From NCBI GenBank assembly GCA_949282255.1, contig CASDPA010000023.1, positions 1-33,915 on the forward strand: a DNA stretch of 33,915 nt, in the 5' to 3' direction. The notes beneath the pieces were generated by a model. That model saw only the letters and a program-made list of their open reading frames with translations, searched no databases and was not told the origin of the DNA. Shown here one piece after another: positions 15,950 to 24,354 of the stretch. This DNA comes from an uncultured Spirochaetales bacterium (GTDB lineage Bacteria; Spirochaetota; Spirochaetia; Sphaerochaetales; Sphaerochaetaceae). A program made the position numbers and the translations under genes. How positions within the stretch are numbered: the stretch's first letter is position 1; every line of letters begins with the position of its first letter.

Positions 15950-16550
15950 GAGCTGTCCCTTTTACATGAAAGGTTTTGCGGGCTATCGGTGATGGCCCGT
16001 ATTTTTTTATCATTTCAAGATGCTCTTTTGTAGGATAGCCTTTGTGCTTTTTAAATCCGTACTCAGGCCATTTTTCGTCATACATATCCATTATCCTGTC
16101 CCGTTCCGTCTTTGCAAGGATGCTTGCTGCCATTATCTCTGGGATTTTGGCATCTCCCTTCACCACGGCCATAGTCAGGATGTCCACATCCGGCTTTTTG
16201 TTGCCATCCACCATAAGAACATCTATCCTGAGCTTGTCTTTTATCTTCAAATAGCTTTCCTTCATTGCAAGAAGGCTGGCATTAAGGATGTTTATCTCAT
16301 CTATTTTCTTTTCATCTATTACGCTTATTGCCCATGCCTCGGCTTTCTGCTTGATTATCTTTTCGGCCGCATCCCTTTGTTCTTTTGTGAGTTTTTTTGA
16401 ATCGTTAAGCACCTCAAAGGGGAAATCCTTTGGCAGCACGACGCATGCGGCGACAACAGGACCCACAAGGGGGCCTCTTCCCGCTTCATCTGCGCCGGCT
16501 ATGACCACTTCATTTTTTTCACTGTCATCAAAAAGGTCCAGTTCTTCCAT
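15918..16550 (-). CDS. rnhB: Ribonuclease HII
   Basis: RNase HII nicks RNA-DNA hybrids, especially single ribonucleotides embedded in DNA. The 210 residues carry the hallmark GADEAGRGPLVGPVVAA (catalytic Asp21 and Glu22), then MVDGNKKPD and ASILAKTERDRIM with the remaining acidic residues, and the HKGYPTKEH block. ATG 16550 fits the family's N-terminus; a TTG farther upstream would add 18 residues overlapping the smc promoter. The gene is divergent from smc, and the smc -35 region covers the rnhB start. It overlaps the convergent PUR-domain gene at its 3' end. Confidence 0.95.
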   Translation of the reverse strand: MEELDLFDDSEKNEVVIAGADEAGRGPLVGPVVAACVVLPKDFPFEVLNDSKKLTKEQRDAAEKIIKQKAEAWAISVIDEKKIDEINILNASLLAMKESYLKIKDKLRIDVLMVDGNKKPDVDILTMAVVKGDAKIPEIMAASILAKTERDRIMDMYDEKWPEYGFKKHKGYPTKEHLEMIKKYGPSPIARKTFHVKGTALNPPADPDLF

Positions 16551-16565
16551 AATCCGATGTTTAAA

Positions 16566-16574
16566 TGCTATAAT
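16566..16574 (+). promoter_or_regulatory. Probable smc promoter (extended -10)
   Basis: A perfect TATAAT (16569-16574) preceded by TGC (16566-16568). The -35 region is weak, as is common with extended -10 promoters. The expected start near 16581 leaves AAGGAG (16593-16598) in the leader. Confidence 0.6.
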
Positions 16575-16607
16575 CAACGAGTATTTTTGTTCAAGGAGTT
16601 GCAAGCT

Positions 16608-19403
16608 TTGTTCTTAAAATGTCTTGATATGTATGGATTCAAGTCCTTTGCGGACAAGACCCATATTGATTTTGCAGAAGGCATAACGACTCTGCTGGGC
16701 CCTAATGGATGCGGGAAAAGCAACATAGTCGATGCAATAAAATGGGTATTGGGAGAGCAGGGGACGAAAACTCTCAGGGCCAGCAAGATGGAGGATGTCA
16801 TCTTCAATGGAAATGACAAGAGGAAACCCATGCCATTTGCCGAGGTTGCGCTTACCATCGACAACTCCAACGGGCAACTTAAGCATCCCGCGGCGGAAAT
16901 CGAGATAAAGAGAAGGATATTCCGCAGTGGCAGCACGGAGTACTATCTGAATAGGGAAAGGTGTCTTTTAAAGGAAATAAAAGAGCTTTTGATGGATACG
17001 GGTGTCGGTAAATCCGCTTATTCGGTGCTTGAGCAGGGAAAGATTGACCAGATCATCAGCATGAGGCCAGAGGACCGAAGATACATATTCGAGGAGGCTG
17101 CTGGAATTTCCAAGTTCAAGCAGCAGTGTGCTGAAGCCCAGAACAAGATATTGAAATCCGAGGAAAACATATCAAAAGCAGAGGATCTTGTCGCACAATA
17201 TAGAAGAACATATAACAGGACAAAGGATCAGGCGGAGAAATGCCGCAAGTATAAGGATCTTCAAAAGCGCTCGGTGATACTTGATGCACAGCTTAATGCA
17301 TGCAAGGTGAAATCTTTTATAACCGTTAAGCAGCTAAGGCAGGAAAACATAGCAAAAATGGAGCTCCAGATAGAGGAGGCGTCCAAAAAATTAGAAAATT
17401 ATGACGATGATTTGAACGAGCAGAATGAACGGTTCAGGCTTAAAAGCGAGAATGTCAACAAGCTCAGGCTTAAATCAACTGAAATCTCCGGTCAGATCAA
17501 TACCGCCTATAGCAGTGTCACCTTCCTGCAAGACAGGCTTTCTGAGGCTTCTGCAAATGAAAAGGCTTACAGGGAAAAGGCTCAGGGATTGAAAAACCAG
17601 GTGGATGTTCTAAATTCCCAGTTTGAGGAGCTGAAGGACAAGATAGAGGACGACCGGGACCGTTTGCAAGAGGTTGTTAAACAGATAAGCACCGCCAACC
17701 GCATGGTTGCAGAGGCCTCTCTTACCCTTAATTCAAATGAGGCGGAGATTTTTAAGAGAGAGGATAGGAATGCTGAGCTGGATAAGGAGCTTGAAAATCT
17801 TTCCCTTGAGCTCAAGTCTGTCATTGAAAACCTCATAAACGAGGTGGATGAGAAGACAAGTTCGGAGTTTTCGCTCAAGAGAAAAGAAAATGCCGAAAAT
17901 GACTTTTTGTCCAAGGTGAGGCTCTTGAAATCGGAAATCGATGGGGATCTGGAGGAAATCAGGAAATCTCAAGACAAGGCGAAAGCCGCGGATAAGATGC
18001 TTTCTTCCCTGCGCATCGGTTTGGACGATCTTATTGCACTTTTCAATAATTACAAGGACAGCATACCTCCTGTTGTCGATACCCTTCTTTCTCCTGAAGG
18101 GCTTATAAGCAAGAAAAGGGAAATAGAAACAGGGGAGCAGAAGGCCAGGAATGAGATAGAATCAAACAGGAATTTCATCGTGTCGGCCCGTGAAATGAAC
18201 CAGAAGCTGCGTGAGGAGATCGATTCCCTAAAGGAAACTGTTAAGAACATAAGCCTGCAGGAAGCGAATATCAGATCAAATATCTCAAGCAACGAGGCGA
18301 TGATGAATTCTCTCAGAAGCCAGGTTGAAGAGAAAAACTACGATCTTCAGGATGCGATTGACAAAGCGGATCTTGCGAGGACCAAGGTTGTAAGGGCCAG
18401 TGCGGAGCTCAAGGAAAAAGATGAGGAGATTGCAAGGCTCAAATGTGAGCTGGCGGAAGCAAACGAAAATGTCGACAGGATGGCTTCTGAATTGCAGGGG
18501 GAGGCTGTTGCCTTGCAGAAGATGCGTAACGACAAGGACAATCTCAACAGTTCGATCCTGCAGAGCCGTGGCGATCTGGAAAAGGAAAAACTGTACATCT
18601 CCAACGCTGATGAGATGATCAAGAATCTATATGAGAGCTTTTACAACAAATATAACAGAAACCTTGGCGAATATAAGGAGTATTTTGAGCAGGATCTCAA
18701 TCAGCAGCTTGTCGAGAACGAGTTGAGAGAGGTCAACAAGGAGCTTGAAAGTGCCGGGAATATCAACTATATGGCAGAAGATGAATTTGCCGATGCCAAA
18801 AACAGTCTGGATTTCTATACCAAGCACCTGGAGGATGAATACAAGGCAAAAGCGGATCTTGTGAAGGTTTTCGAAGAGATCCAGACAAAAAGCGTCGAGA
18901 TGTTTTTAAAGACCTACAAGGATATTTCTGCAAACTTCCAAAAGATGTTCACGCGTCTTTTCGGCGGGGGAACTGCTGAGGTCAGCCTTCAGGATGAGAA
19001 TGAGGTCCTGACAACCGGTATCGACATTTTTGCCCAGCCTCCTGGAAAGAAACCTACGAACATGAGCTTATTGAGCGGCGGAGAGAGAAGTATGACCGCA
19101 GTTGCGCTTCTTTTTGCCACATACATGGTCAAGCCGAGCCCGTTCTGTATTCTCGATGAGATCGATGCAGCTCTTGATGATAGGAACATCGGTTTTTTCA
19201 TAAGCGTTCTTGAGGATTTTGGAAAGAGCAGCCAGTTCATTATCATCACCCACAACAAGCATACGGTAACAGCCTCTGAAAGCCTTCTCGGTGTCACCCA
19301 GATGGAAGCAGGAGTATCGACAACCGTCAGCTACAAGATTGCATCAGTAAAGGGAGAGCCGGTTATTTTGGATGAACATGAAACGGCTGTTGAAATTGAT
19401 TGA
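16608..19403 (+). CDS. smc: SMC chromosome-organising ATPase, short form without recognisable hinge
   Basis: SMC dimers with ScpAB condense and segregate bacterial chromosomes. The N-terminal head has YGFKSFADKTHIDF, Walker A GPNGCGKSN (31-39) and KWVLGEQG. The C-terminal head has LSGGERSMTAVALLFA (from about 821) and Walker B CILDEIDAALDD (from about 846). Long coiled coil fills the rest. At 931 residues it is ~250 shorter than the usual ~1180. The exact middle (about 463-500) holds only a short segment around GLDDLIALFNNYKDSIPPVVDTL, not the ~150-residue glycine-rich hinge. TTG 16608 is the start, because AAGGAG lies nine bases before it and MFLKCLDMYGF matches the family opening. Confidence 0.93.
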   Translation: MFLKCLDMYGFKSFADKTHIDFAEGITTLLGPNGCGKSNIVDAIKWVLGEQGTKTLRASKMEDVIFNGNDKRKPMPFAEVALTIDNSNGQLKHPAAEIEIKRRIFRSGSTEYYLNRERCLLKEIKELLMDTGVGKSAYSVLEQGKIDQIISMRPEDRRYIFEEAAGISKFKQQCAEAQNKILKSEENISKAEDLVAQYRRTYNRTKDQAEKCRKYKDLQKRSVILDAQLNACKVKSFITVKQLRQENIAKMELQIEEASKKLENYDDDLNEQNERFRLKSENVNKLRLKSTEISGQINTAYSSVTFLQDRLSEASANEKAYREKAQGLKNQVDVLNSQFEELKDKIEDDRDRLQEVVKQISTANRMVAEASLTLNSNEAEIFKREDRNAELDKELENLSLELKSVIENLINEVDEKTSSEFSLKRKENAENDFLSKVRLLKSEIDGDLEEIRKSQDKAKAADKMLSSLRIGLDDLIALFNNYKDSIPPVVDTLLSPEGLISKKREIETGEQKARNEIESNRNFIVSAREMNQKLREEIDSLKETVKNISLQEANIRSNISSNEAMMNSLRSQVEEKNYDLQDAIDKADLARTKVVRASAELKEKDEEIARLKCELAEANENVDRMASELQGEAVALQKMRNDKDNLNSSILQSRGDLEKEKLYISNADEMIKNLYESFYNKYNRNLGEYKEYFEQDLNQQLVENELREVNKELESAGNINYMAEDEFADAKNSLDFYTKHLEDEYKAKADLVKVFEEIQTKSVEMFLKTYKDISANFQKMFTRLFGGGTAEVSLQDENEVLTTGIDIFAQPPGKKPTNMSLLSGGERSMTAVALLFATYMVKPSPFCILDEIDAALDDRNIGFFISVLEDFGKSSQFIIITHNKHTVTASESLLGVTQMEAGVSTTVSYKIASVKGEPVILDEHETAVEID

Positions 19404-19521
19404 TGCACTGCTTTTTCTTTTATTGGGCGCAGGAGTTGTCCTGTGCCTTTTTTTAAGTTTTCAAGGTGCTCATTTTTTCCTCGTTTTGTTGACAGTAACC
19501 ATTATTTTATGTATAAGTTAA
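19378..19521 (+). CDS. Possible 47-residue membrane protein overlapping the smc end
   Basis: An ATG inside the last codons of smc (other frame) opens a frame of 47 residues with a basic start (MKRLLKLID), then two hydrophobic segments (ALLFLLLGAGVVLCLFL and FFLVLLTVTIILCI). TTGGAT five bases upstream is a modest Shine-Dalgarno candidate. Against it, a strong terminator hairpin (19426-19454) and the ffh promoter (19489-19517) both lie inside the frame, and T-rich intergenic DNA tends to read as hydrophobic residues. It may be a real small protein or chance. Confidence 0.3.
   Translation: MKRLLKLIDALLFLLLGAGVVLCLFLSFQGAHFFLVLLTVTIILCIS
19426..19454 (+). terminator. Terminator after smc
   Basis: GGCGCAGGA (19426-19434) pairs with TCCTGTGCC (19439-19447, one G-T pair) around GTTG, then seven T. 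Confidence 0.85.
19489..19517 (+). promoter_or_regulatory. ffh operon promoter
   Basis: A perfect TTGACA (19489-19494), exactly 17 bases, TATAAG (19512-19517). This is one of the two or three best promoters in the window. It probably drives ffh and, because no terminator intervenes, rpsP to rplS. Confidence 0.85.
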
Positions 19522-19551
19522 AATGTTGTCTTAGTGACATTGGAAAAGCAG

Positions 19552-20886
19552 ATGTTTGATAGTATAAGTAACAGGTTTTCCTCGATAATGCGGACGCTTG
19601 CGGGGAAAGGCAAGATAAGTGAAAAGAATATTTCAGAGGCTGTTGAGGAAATCAAGCAGGCTCTGCTTGATGCTGATGTCAACCTGCGCGTTGTAAGACG
19701 GTTTGTGAACTCCACAATGGAGGAGGCCGTAGGAGAGAAGGTTCTCAAGGCCGTTGATCCAGGACAGATGTTCACAAAAATCGTTTACGACAAGATGGTC
19801 GCTCTTCTGGGTGATGACAAGTCCAATGCTCTCAATCTCAAGGGCAAAGACACCACAAGCGTCATTCTGATGATGGGTCTGCAGGGATCTGGTAAGACCA
19901 CGGCCTGCCATAAGCTTGCATACAGGCTTAAGAAAGAGGGCAGGAACGTAATGCTGGTTGCCGCCGACCTGGTACGGCCTGCAGCCATAACACAGCTTGA
20001 ATTGCTTGGGCAGAAGGTTGGTGTTCCCGTCTTTACGATGCCAGGGGAGAAGGATCCTGTAACAGTTGCGCGCAGGGCGGTGGAAAAGGCCAAACATGAT
20101 TTGATTGACACTGTGATAATAGATACCTCGGGACGCATGCATCTTGATGATGCTCTCATGAGGGAAATCCAGAATATCGCAAAAGCGGTCAATCCTGATG
20201 AAACGCTCTTTGTGGCGGATGCAATGACCGGACAGCAGGCTGTCGAGATTGCAAACGAGTTTGAGCAGAAGGTCGGCATTACCGGTGTCATGCTCACGAA
20301 ATTCGACTCGGACACCCGAGGTGGAGCGGCTTTAAGCCTTAAGAGTGTTGTAGGAAAGCCCATCAAATTCATAGGAACAGGGGAAAAGGCGGAGGATCTT
20401 GAAGTATTCCATCCTGAACGGATTGCCAGCCGCATTCTTGGAATGGGCGATGTTGTTTCCCTTGTTGAGAAAGCACAGGAACAGTATGATAAGCAGGAAG
20501 CTGAGAAGCTTCAGAAAAAAATTGAAAAAAACACTTATGATCTGCAGGATTATCTTGAACAACTTGAGAAGATGGACAAGATGGGTTCTGTCGACAAACT
20601 TATAGAAATGATTCCTGGCGCAAAAGGGAATATAAGCGAGGATGATATCGATCTCAAGGCTTTGGATATTGAAAAGGCGATCATCCGCAGCATGACAAAG
20701 TTTGAAAAACAGAACTATAGGATTATTGGGCCTTCGAGAAGAAAAAGAATCGCTAATGGCAGCGGCACAAGCGTAGCCGAGGTTAACAGGCTTTTGAAAA
20801 AATTTGAAAAGAGCAAGCTTCTGATGAAGAAGATGGCTACAAATAAGAAATTCCAGGCCAACATGCTTAAGAATCTTGGCATGTGA
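19552..20886 (+). CDS. ffh: Signal recognition particle GTPase Ffh
   Basis: Ffh binds signal sequences of nascent membrane proteins with 4.5S RNA and, through the FtsY receptor, delivers ribosomes to the translocon. The 444 residues contain the N domain, the G domain with GLQGSGKTT (109-117), DTSGRMHLD and TKFDSDTRGGAALS, and a methionine-rich M domain (MIPGA, the RNA-binding RRKRIANGSGTSVAEVN block, and a Met-studded tail ending NLGM). ATG 19552 gives the usual MFDSxSxRF start; a GTG 18 bases earlier is less likely. Its 3' end is 29 bases from rpsP. Confidence 0.97.
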   Translation: MFDSISNRFSSIMRTLAGKGKISEKNISEAVEEIKQALLDADVNLRVVRRFVNSTMEEAVGEKVLKAVDPGQMFTKIVYDKMVALLGDDKSNALNLKGKDTTSVILMMGLQGSGKTTACHKLAYRLKKEGRNVMLVAADLVRPAAITQLELLGQKVGVPVFTMPGEKDPVTVARRAVEKAKHDLIDTVIIDTSGRMHLDDALMREIQNIAKAVNPDETLFVADAMTGQQAVEIANEFEQKVGITGVMLTKFDSDTRGGAALSLKSVVGKPIKFIGTGEKAEDLEVFHPERIASRILGMGDVVSLVEKAQEQYDKQEAEKLQKKIEKNTYDLQDYLEQLEKMDKMGSVDKLIEMIPGAKGNISEDDIDLKALDIEKAIIRSMTKFEKQNYRIIGPSRRKRIANGSGTSVAEVNRLLKKFEKSKLLMKKMATNKKFQANMLKNLGM

Positions 20887-20915
20887 CCTTCATGTAGTAT
20901 AAGGAGAAAACTAGA

Positions 20916-21179
20916 ATGAGCACAACAATGAGACTCAAGCGTTTCGGTACAAAGAAAAGACCGTATTACAGGGTTGTCGTAATGGATAACCGCAGAGCAT
21001 CCACAAGCGTCACGATCGACGAAGTCGGAACATATCACCCGATTGAAGAAAAGGACCAGCAGATCAAGCTTGATCAGGATAAGGTTAAGAGTTGGATCGA
21101 AAAGGGCGTCGTTGTAAGCCCGACCGTTAAGAATATTCTCAATTCACAGGGAATCTCACTCAGCCGCAAGCAGGACTAA
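20916..21179 (+). CDS. rpsP: Ribosomal protein bS16
   Basis: This is the small-subunit protein bS16, needed for 30S assembly. The 87 residues begin with the diagnostic MRLKRFGTKKRPYYRVVVMD (after four extra residues, MSTT) and continue NRRASTSVTIDEVGTYHP. AAGGAG lies nine bases before the ATG. It is the first of five translation-related genes with spacings from 17 bases down to overlap, in the rpsP-khpA-rimM-trmD-rplS order common to many bacteria. Confidence 0.97.
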   Translation: MSTTMRLKRFGTKKRPYYRVVVMDNRRASTSVTIDEVGTYHPIEEKDQQIKLDQDKVKSWIEKGVVVSPTVKNILNSQGISLSRKQD

Positions 21180-21196
21180 CGTCCTAGGAGGTTGGG

Positions 21197-21430
21197 ATGG
21201 AGAAGGAACTTGTTGAATTCATGGTCAAGAGCCTTGTCGATGAGCCCGATCAGGTAAGCGTGAATGTTGTTGAGGGCGAAAAAAGCGTCGTTCTTGAACT
21301 ACACGTTTCTAAAGAGGATGTGGGCAAGGTTATCGGAAAGCAGGGGCGGATTGCAAAAGCCATCAGAACTATTCTGTCGGCTTCTGCCACCAAAGATGGC
21401 CGCCGTGCAAGTCTGGAGATACTTGACTGA
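21197..21430 (+). CDS. khpA: KH-domain RNA-binding protein KhpA
   Basis: This 77-residue single KH domain has the GxxG loop in [19 protein letters not shown], the hallmark of the YlqC/KhpA family. KhpA binds RNA, in some bacteria together with KhpB, and affects cell envelope growth and sRNA function. A perfect AGGAGG (21187-21192) lies four bases before the ATG. Its last base is the first base of rimM (TGATG), so coupling is likely. Confidence 0.94.
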   Translation: MEKELVEFMVKSLVDEPDQVSVNVVEGEKSVVLELHVSKEDVGKVIGKQGRIAKAIRTILSASATKDGRRASLEILD

Positions 21431-21942
21431 TGGAAAATAAATCTCTTCTCGCAACCGCACTCGTCGGTAAGACACATGGTCTTAATGGTTTTTTGAAGAT
21501 CGTCTCCCTCAGTGGTGAATATGATCATCTTGCTTCTTTGGATCAGGCTGAGATCAGAACCAGGGAGGGACGGAACATAAAGGTGGAGGTCGAGGATGTG
21601 CTTTTTCATAAGGAAGATTTTCTTATGAAATTCTCATCTTTTTCCACTCCTGAAAAAGCAAGGGTGCTTTCAGGCGGTGTGATGTATATCACCCGTGACA
21701 GGGCCCCCGCTTTAGAGGACGGTGAGTACTATATTGCAGATCTCTATGGGCTGAAGGCTGAAGTTGCAGGCAAAGTTGTTGGAGAAATCTGTGATACAAG
21801 TGAAGGCAGTCAGGCGCTGCTCCTCCATATCCGCATGGCTGATGGGCAAATACGTCTTGTTCCCAACATGGAGCCGTTTGTCGGGATCCGTGATTTTGAG
21901 AAGGGTAGTATAGAGATACTGATGCCTGAAGTTTTGGAGTAA
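21430..21942 (+). CDS. rimM: 16S rRNA processing protein RimM
   Basis: RimM binds bS19/the 30S head and assists late 30S maturation. The 170 residues show the N-terminal beta-barrel opening (VGKTHGLNGFLKIVSLSG) and the PRC-barrel half (YYIADLYGLKAEVAGKVVGEICDTSEG, then VPNMEPFVGIRD). Its start overlaps the khpA stop by one base, and trmD follows after three bases. Confidence 0.93.
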   Translation: MENKSLLATALVGKTHGLNGFLKIVSLSGEYDHLASLDQAEIRTREGRNIKVEVEDVLFHKEDFLMKFSSFSTPEKARVLSGGVMYITRDRAPALEDGEYYIADLYGLKAEVAGKVVGEICDTSEGSQALLLHIRMADGQIRLVPNMEPFVGIRDFEKGSIEILMPEVLE

Positions 21943-21945
21943 AAA

Positions 21946-22707
21946 GTGAAGATCACCATCCTCAGCCTGTTTCCAATGATGATCGAACCTTTTTTCAAAT
22001 CCTCCATAATGAGGAGGGCTGTGGAAAAAGGGATCGTAAGTTATCGGATCATTGATTTCAGGGAATTTGCTGACGATGCTTATAACAGGGTCGATGACAT
22101 TCCTTATGGAGGGGGCGCGGGCATGGTGCTTATGCCGCAGCCGCTTTCTAAGGCTCTTGAATCTGTATCGGCTCGCGGGAAGAGGGTCGTTTATCCGACT
22201 CCAAGCGGAAGACTGTTCGATCAGAAAAAAGCCTATGAGCTTGCAGCGGAGGAGGAACTTGTTTTCATCTGCGGTCACTATGAAGGCTTGGATCAACGGA
22301 TAATCGATGAATATGTTGACGATGAGATATCAATCGGGGACTATGTTCTCACCAGCGGTGAGACTGCGACCTTGGTGATAATCGATGCGGTATTCCGCCT
22401 GATAGACGGAGTGATTGCAAAAGATAGCTTGGAAGAGGAAAGTTTTTCCTCTTGCTTGCTTGAATACCCACAGTATACCAGGCCAGCAAGGTATTGCTCT
22501 TCTTGCGTTCCTGATGTACTATTATCTGGTCATCATGCCCATATTACCGAATGGCGCGATGATCAGAGGCTGGCTAGAACGATGCATGTCCGGCCTGATT
22601 TGTTATCCGGGGCCTCTCTCAGCCCTCGGATGCGGAGAAAACTTATTAAGGTTATTGAAGAAAAAAGAACTGAGGACTTGGAAAATGGACATTATCAAGG
22701 CAATTGA
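21946..22707 (+). CDS. trmD: tRNA (guanine-N1-)-methyltransferase TrmD
   Basis: TrmD methylates G37 in tRNAs with G36, preventing frameshifting, and uses a trefoil-knot SAM site. The 253 residues include [41 protein letters not shown], the knot segment [13 protein letters not shown] and the C-terminal YTRPA and RPDLL motifs. The start is GTG 21946 with GGAG upstream inside the end of rimM. The last 23 bases overlap rplS in another frame. Confidence 0.96.
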   Translation: MKITILSLFPMMIEPFFKSSIMRRAVEKGIVSYRIIDFREFADDAYNRVDDIPYGGGAGMVLMPQPLSKALESVSARGKRVVYPTPSGRLFDQKKAYELAAEEELVFICGHYEGLDQRIIDEYVDDEISIGDYVLTSGETATLVIIDAVFRLIDGVIAKDSLEEESFSSCLLEYPQYTRPARYCSSCVPDVLLSGHHAHITEWRDDQRLARTMHVRPDLLSGASLSPRMRRKLIKVIEEKRTEDLENGHYQGN

Positions 22708-23041
22708 GGCAAAGCAGGTTAAGGAGAATGCGGAGAATTTTTCCGTTGGTGATACGATTAAGGTATATTTCAAGATTGTAGAAGGCTCTACTGAAAGGAT
22801 CCAGGTGTTCGAAGGAATCGTTATTGCTAAGAACAACAGCGGAGTCAGAAGGTCTTTCACTGTTCGCAAGATCAGCTATGGTGTCGGAGTTGAGAGGATA
22901 TTCCCTCTTCACAGCCCGAGAATCGACAAGATTGAGGTCGTCCGCTATGGTAAGGTGAGAAGAGCCAAGCTCTATTATCTCAGAAGCAGAGTTGGCAAGG
23001 CTGCAAAGGTCAAGGAACTCATTCAGAAAAAGAACGCCTAA
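22685..23041 (+). CDS. rplS: Ribosomal protein bL19
   Basis: bL19 sits at the subunit interface of the 50S. The 118 residues have the expected [35 protein letters not shown] (split across the family's core strands), [23 protein letters not shown] and [24 protein letters not shown] 22685 is the true start: GAGG (22672-22675) lies nine bases before it and the N-terminus MDIIKAIEA matches the family. A longer frame from 22415 is only read-through inside trmD. A strong terminator follows. Confidence 0.96.
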   Translation: MDIIKAIEAKQVKENAENFSVGDTIKVYFKIVEGSTERIQVFEGIVIAKNNSGVRRSFTVRKISYGVGVERIFPLHSPRIDKIEVVRYGKVRRAKLYYLRSRVGKAAKVKELIQKKNA

Positions 23042-23114
23042 GCGTATTTTAAAAGTATCTAGAATAGGAGCTTATGATTCATTTAAGGATTGTATGCTCT
23101 GCATTTCAATGAAG

Positions 23115-23148
23115 CCGTCTGCTAATAAAATAGTAGACGGTTTTTTTT
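23115..23148 (+). terminator. Terminator of the ffh/rpsP-rplS operon
   Basis: CCGTCTGCTA (23115-23124) pairs along ten positions with TAGTAGACGG (23131-23140), then eight T. Confidence 0.95.
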
Positions 23149-23169
23149 GCCTTCATTTATTCCAATTAC

Positions 23170-23198
23170 TTGTTTCAGTTGGATAAAACCTTTATTCT
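23170..23198 (+). promoter_or_regulatory. Possible promoter of the zinc-finger gene-coaD pair
   Basis: TTGTTT (23170-23175), 17 bases, TATTCT (23193-23198). Both hexamers are weak. The expected start is within about two bases of the ATG at 23207, and no Shine-Dalgarno sequence is seen. Confidence 0.3.
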
Positions 23199-23206
23199 GA
23201 TGACAT

Positions 23207-23677
23207 ATGAAAAAGAATCAGAAAGGGCAGAAAACCCGGGCTCAGAAGGAACCGGCTCAGGCTAAGAGGAAGAAATCCAAATCTGCAGAGTCGCCTATGC
23301 AGGGCTTTTCAACGATTAATCAGGTTGCCGGAGTTCCGAAGTCACGAGGCTTTCATTCCTCTATCCCGGTTTCAAAGCCAAAGGAGATCAGGGAACCTCG
23401 TCCTACATGTCCTAATTGCGGACAGATAGTTGAAAACATTGCATTTTCTTTCTTGAATGCAAATGACGAGTTTGTGCATTTCGACTGTGCTTTGGAGATT
23501 GCAAAAAAGGAGCTTTCCCCTTCGCCGAACCAGGTCGTCAGCTACGTTGGGTGTGGAAATTTTGCACTCTGTGAGAAGGATATGGAGGGGAAATTCAAAA
23601 TCCTGCGAACAATCAATTTCGAGGATCAGAAGAAATTTTCCAAGATGAAAGAATTTGTGGAGTCTGTAAAGGTATGA
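23207..23677 (+). CDS. Small zinc-finger protein of unknown function
   Basis: The 156 residues fall into two parts. The first ~60 are very basic, rich in Lys, Gln, Arg and Ser (MKKNQKGQKTRAQKEP), and probably disordered and nucleic-acid binding. The second carries CPNCG near residue 67 and HFDC near 87, a likely zinc site, followed by a YVGCGNFALCEKD strand pair. I do not recognise a named family. The stop overlaps the coaD start (ATGA), so the two are translationally coupled. Confidence 0.75.
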   Translation: MKKNQKGQKTRAQKEPAQAKRKKSKSAESPMQGFSTINQVAGVPKSRGFHSSIPVSKPKEIREPRPTCPNCGQIVENIAFSFLNANDEFVHFDCALEIAKKELSPSPNQVVSYVGCGNFALCEKDMEGKFKILRTINFEDQKKFSKMKEFVESVKV

Positions 23678-24168
23678 GTCGAAATTTGATTGCTATGCTT
23701 CCAGGGACATTCGACCCTCCGACGCTTGGGCATATAAACATCATAGAAAGGGCGTCAAGGCTTTTTGACAAGCTTTACGTTGTTGTTGCACACAACATCA
23801 ACAAGCAGTGTCTTTTTTCACCTGATGAGAGGGTTGCAATGCTTCGCCATTCCCTTTCCCACCTTTCCAATGTGATCGTGGATTCAGACACTGGATTGAG
23901 TGTTGATTATGCAAGACGGCATGATGTTTCTGTAATGGTGCGTGGGGTACGCAGCGAACTGGATTTTTCTTATGAGATTGAACTGGCAATGACCAATAAC
24001 ATGCTTTATCCAGAGCTTGAGATCGTGTTCATGCCCACCGACCAGAATTATCTCATCCTCCGCTCCTCGCAAATAAAGGAAATGGTTGCCTTCGGCGCCG
24101 ATATTTCCAGAATGGTGCCTCCAATCGTATTGGAGAAGCTCGAAGAGAAGAAAAAATCGGACCGATGA
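23674..24168 (+). CDS. coaD: Phosphopantetheine adenylyltransferase
   Basis: PPAT joins ATP and 4'-phosphopantetheine to make dephospho-CoA. The 164 residues show the nucleotidyltransferase motif TLGH (17-20) in PGTFDPPTLGHINII, then VMVRGVRSELDFSYE and the second signature LRSSQIKEMVAFG. Length is typical (~160). The start overlaps the preceding zinc-finger gene by four bases. Confidence 0.96.
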   Translation: MSRNLIAMLPGTFDPPTLGHINIIERASRLFDKLYVVVAHNINKQCLFSPDERVAMLRHSLSHLSNVIVDSDTGLSVDYARRHDVSVMVRGVRSELDFSYEIELAMTNNMLYPELEIVFMPTDQNYLILRSSQIKEMVAFGADISRMVPPIVLEKLEEKKKSDR

Positions 24169-24190
24169 GCTGATTTTTTTTAAAAACCTA

Positions 24191-24219
24191 TTGCATGTTT
24201 TTTCACTTTCGTGTAGAAA
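24191..24219 (+). promoter_or_regulatory. Probable tRNA-Tyr promoter
   Basis: TTGCAT (24191-24196), 17 bases, TAGAAA (24214-24219), about 16 bases before the tRNA. Confidence 0.55.
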
Positions 24220-24235
24220 TACATAGGTCAACGAT

Positions 24236-24317
24236 GGAGAGGTTCCCGAGCGGCCAAAGGGATCAGACTGTAAATCTGACGGCTCTGCCTTCGAAGGTTC
24301 GAATCCTTCTCTCTCCA
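24236..24317 (+). tRNA. tRNA-Tyr (anticodon GTA)
   Basis: This is an 82-base class II tRNA with a long variable arm. The acceptor is GGAGAGG/TCTCTCC (one G-T pair) with discriminator A. The anticodon stem TCAGA/TCTGA encloses CTGTAAA, giving GTA. The T-stem is GAAGG/CCTTC with loop TTCGAAT. CCA is not encoded. Confidence 0.95.
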
Positions 24318-24318
24318 A

Positions 24319-24342
24319 AGCCTTCTTCGGAAGGCTTTTTTT
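24319..24342 (+). terminator. Terminator after tRNA-Tyr (TTCG tetraloop)
   Basis: AGCCTTC (24319-24325) pairs with GAAGGCT (24330-24336) closed by a very stable C(TTCG)G tetraloop, then a run of T. Confidence 0.92.
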
Positions 24343-24354
24343 GTGAGGTGTGCT

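Noticed and set aside
22415-22684. 90-codon N-terminal extension of bL19
   Set aside because: It is the wrong frame of trmD; the Shine-Dalgarno site and family N-terminus place the start at 22685.
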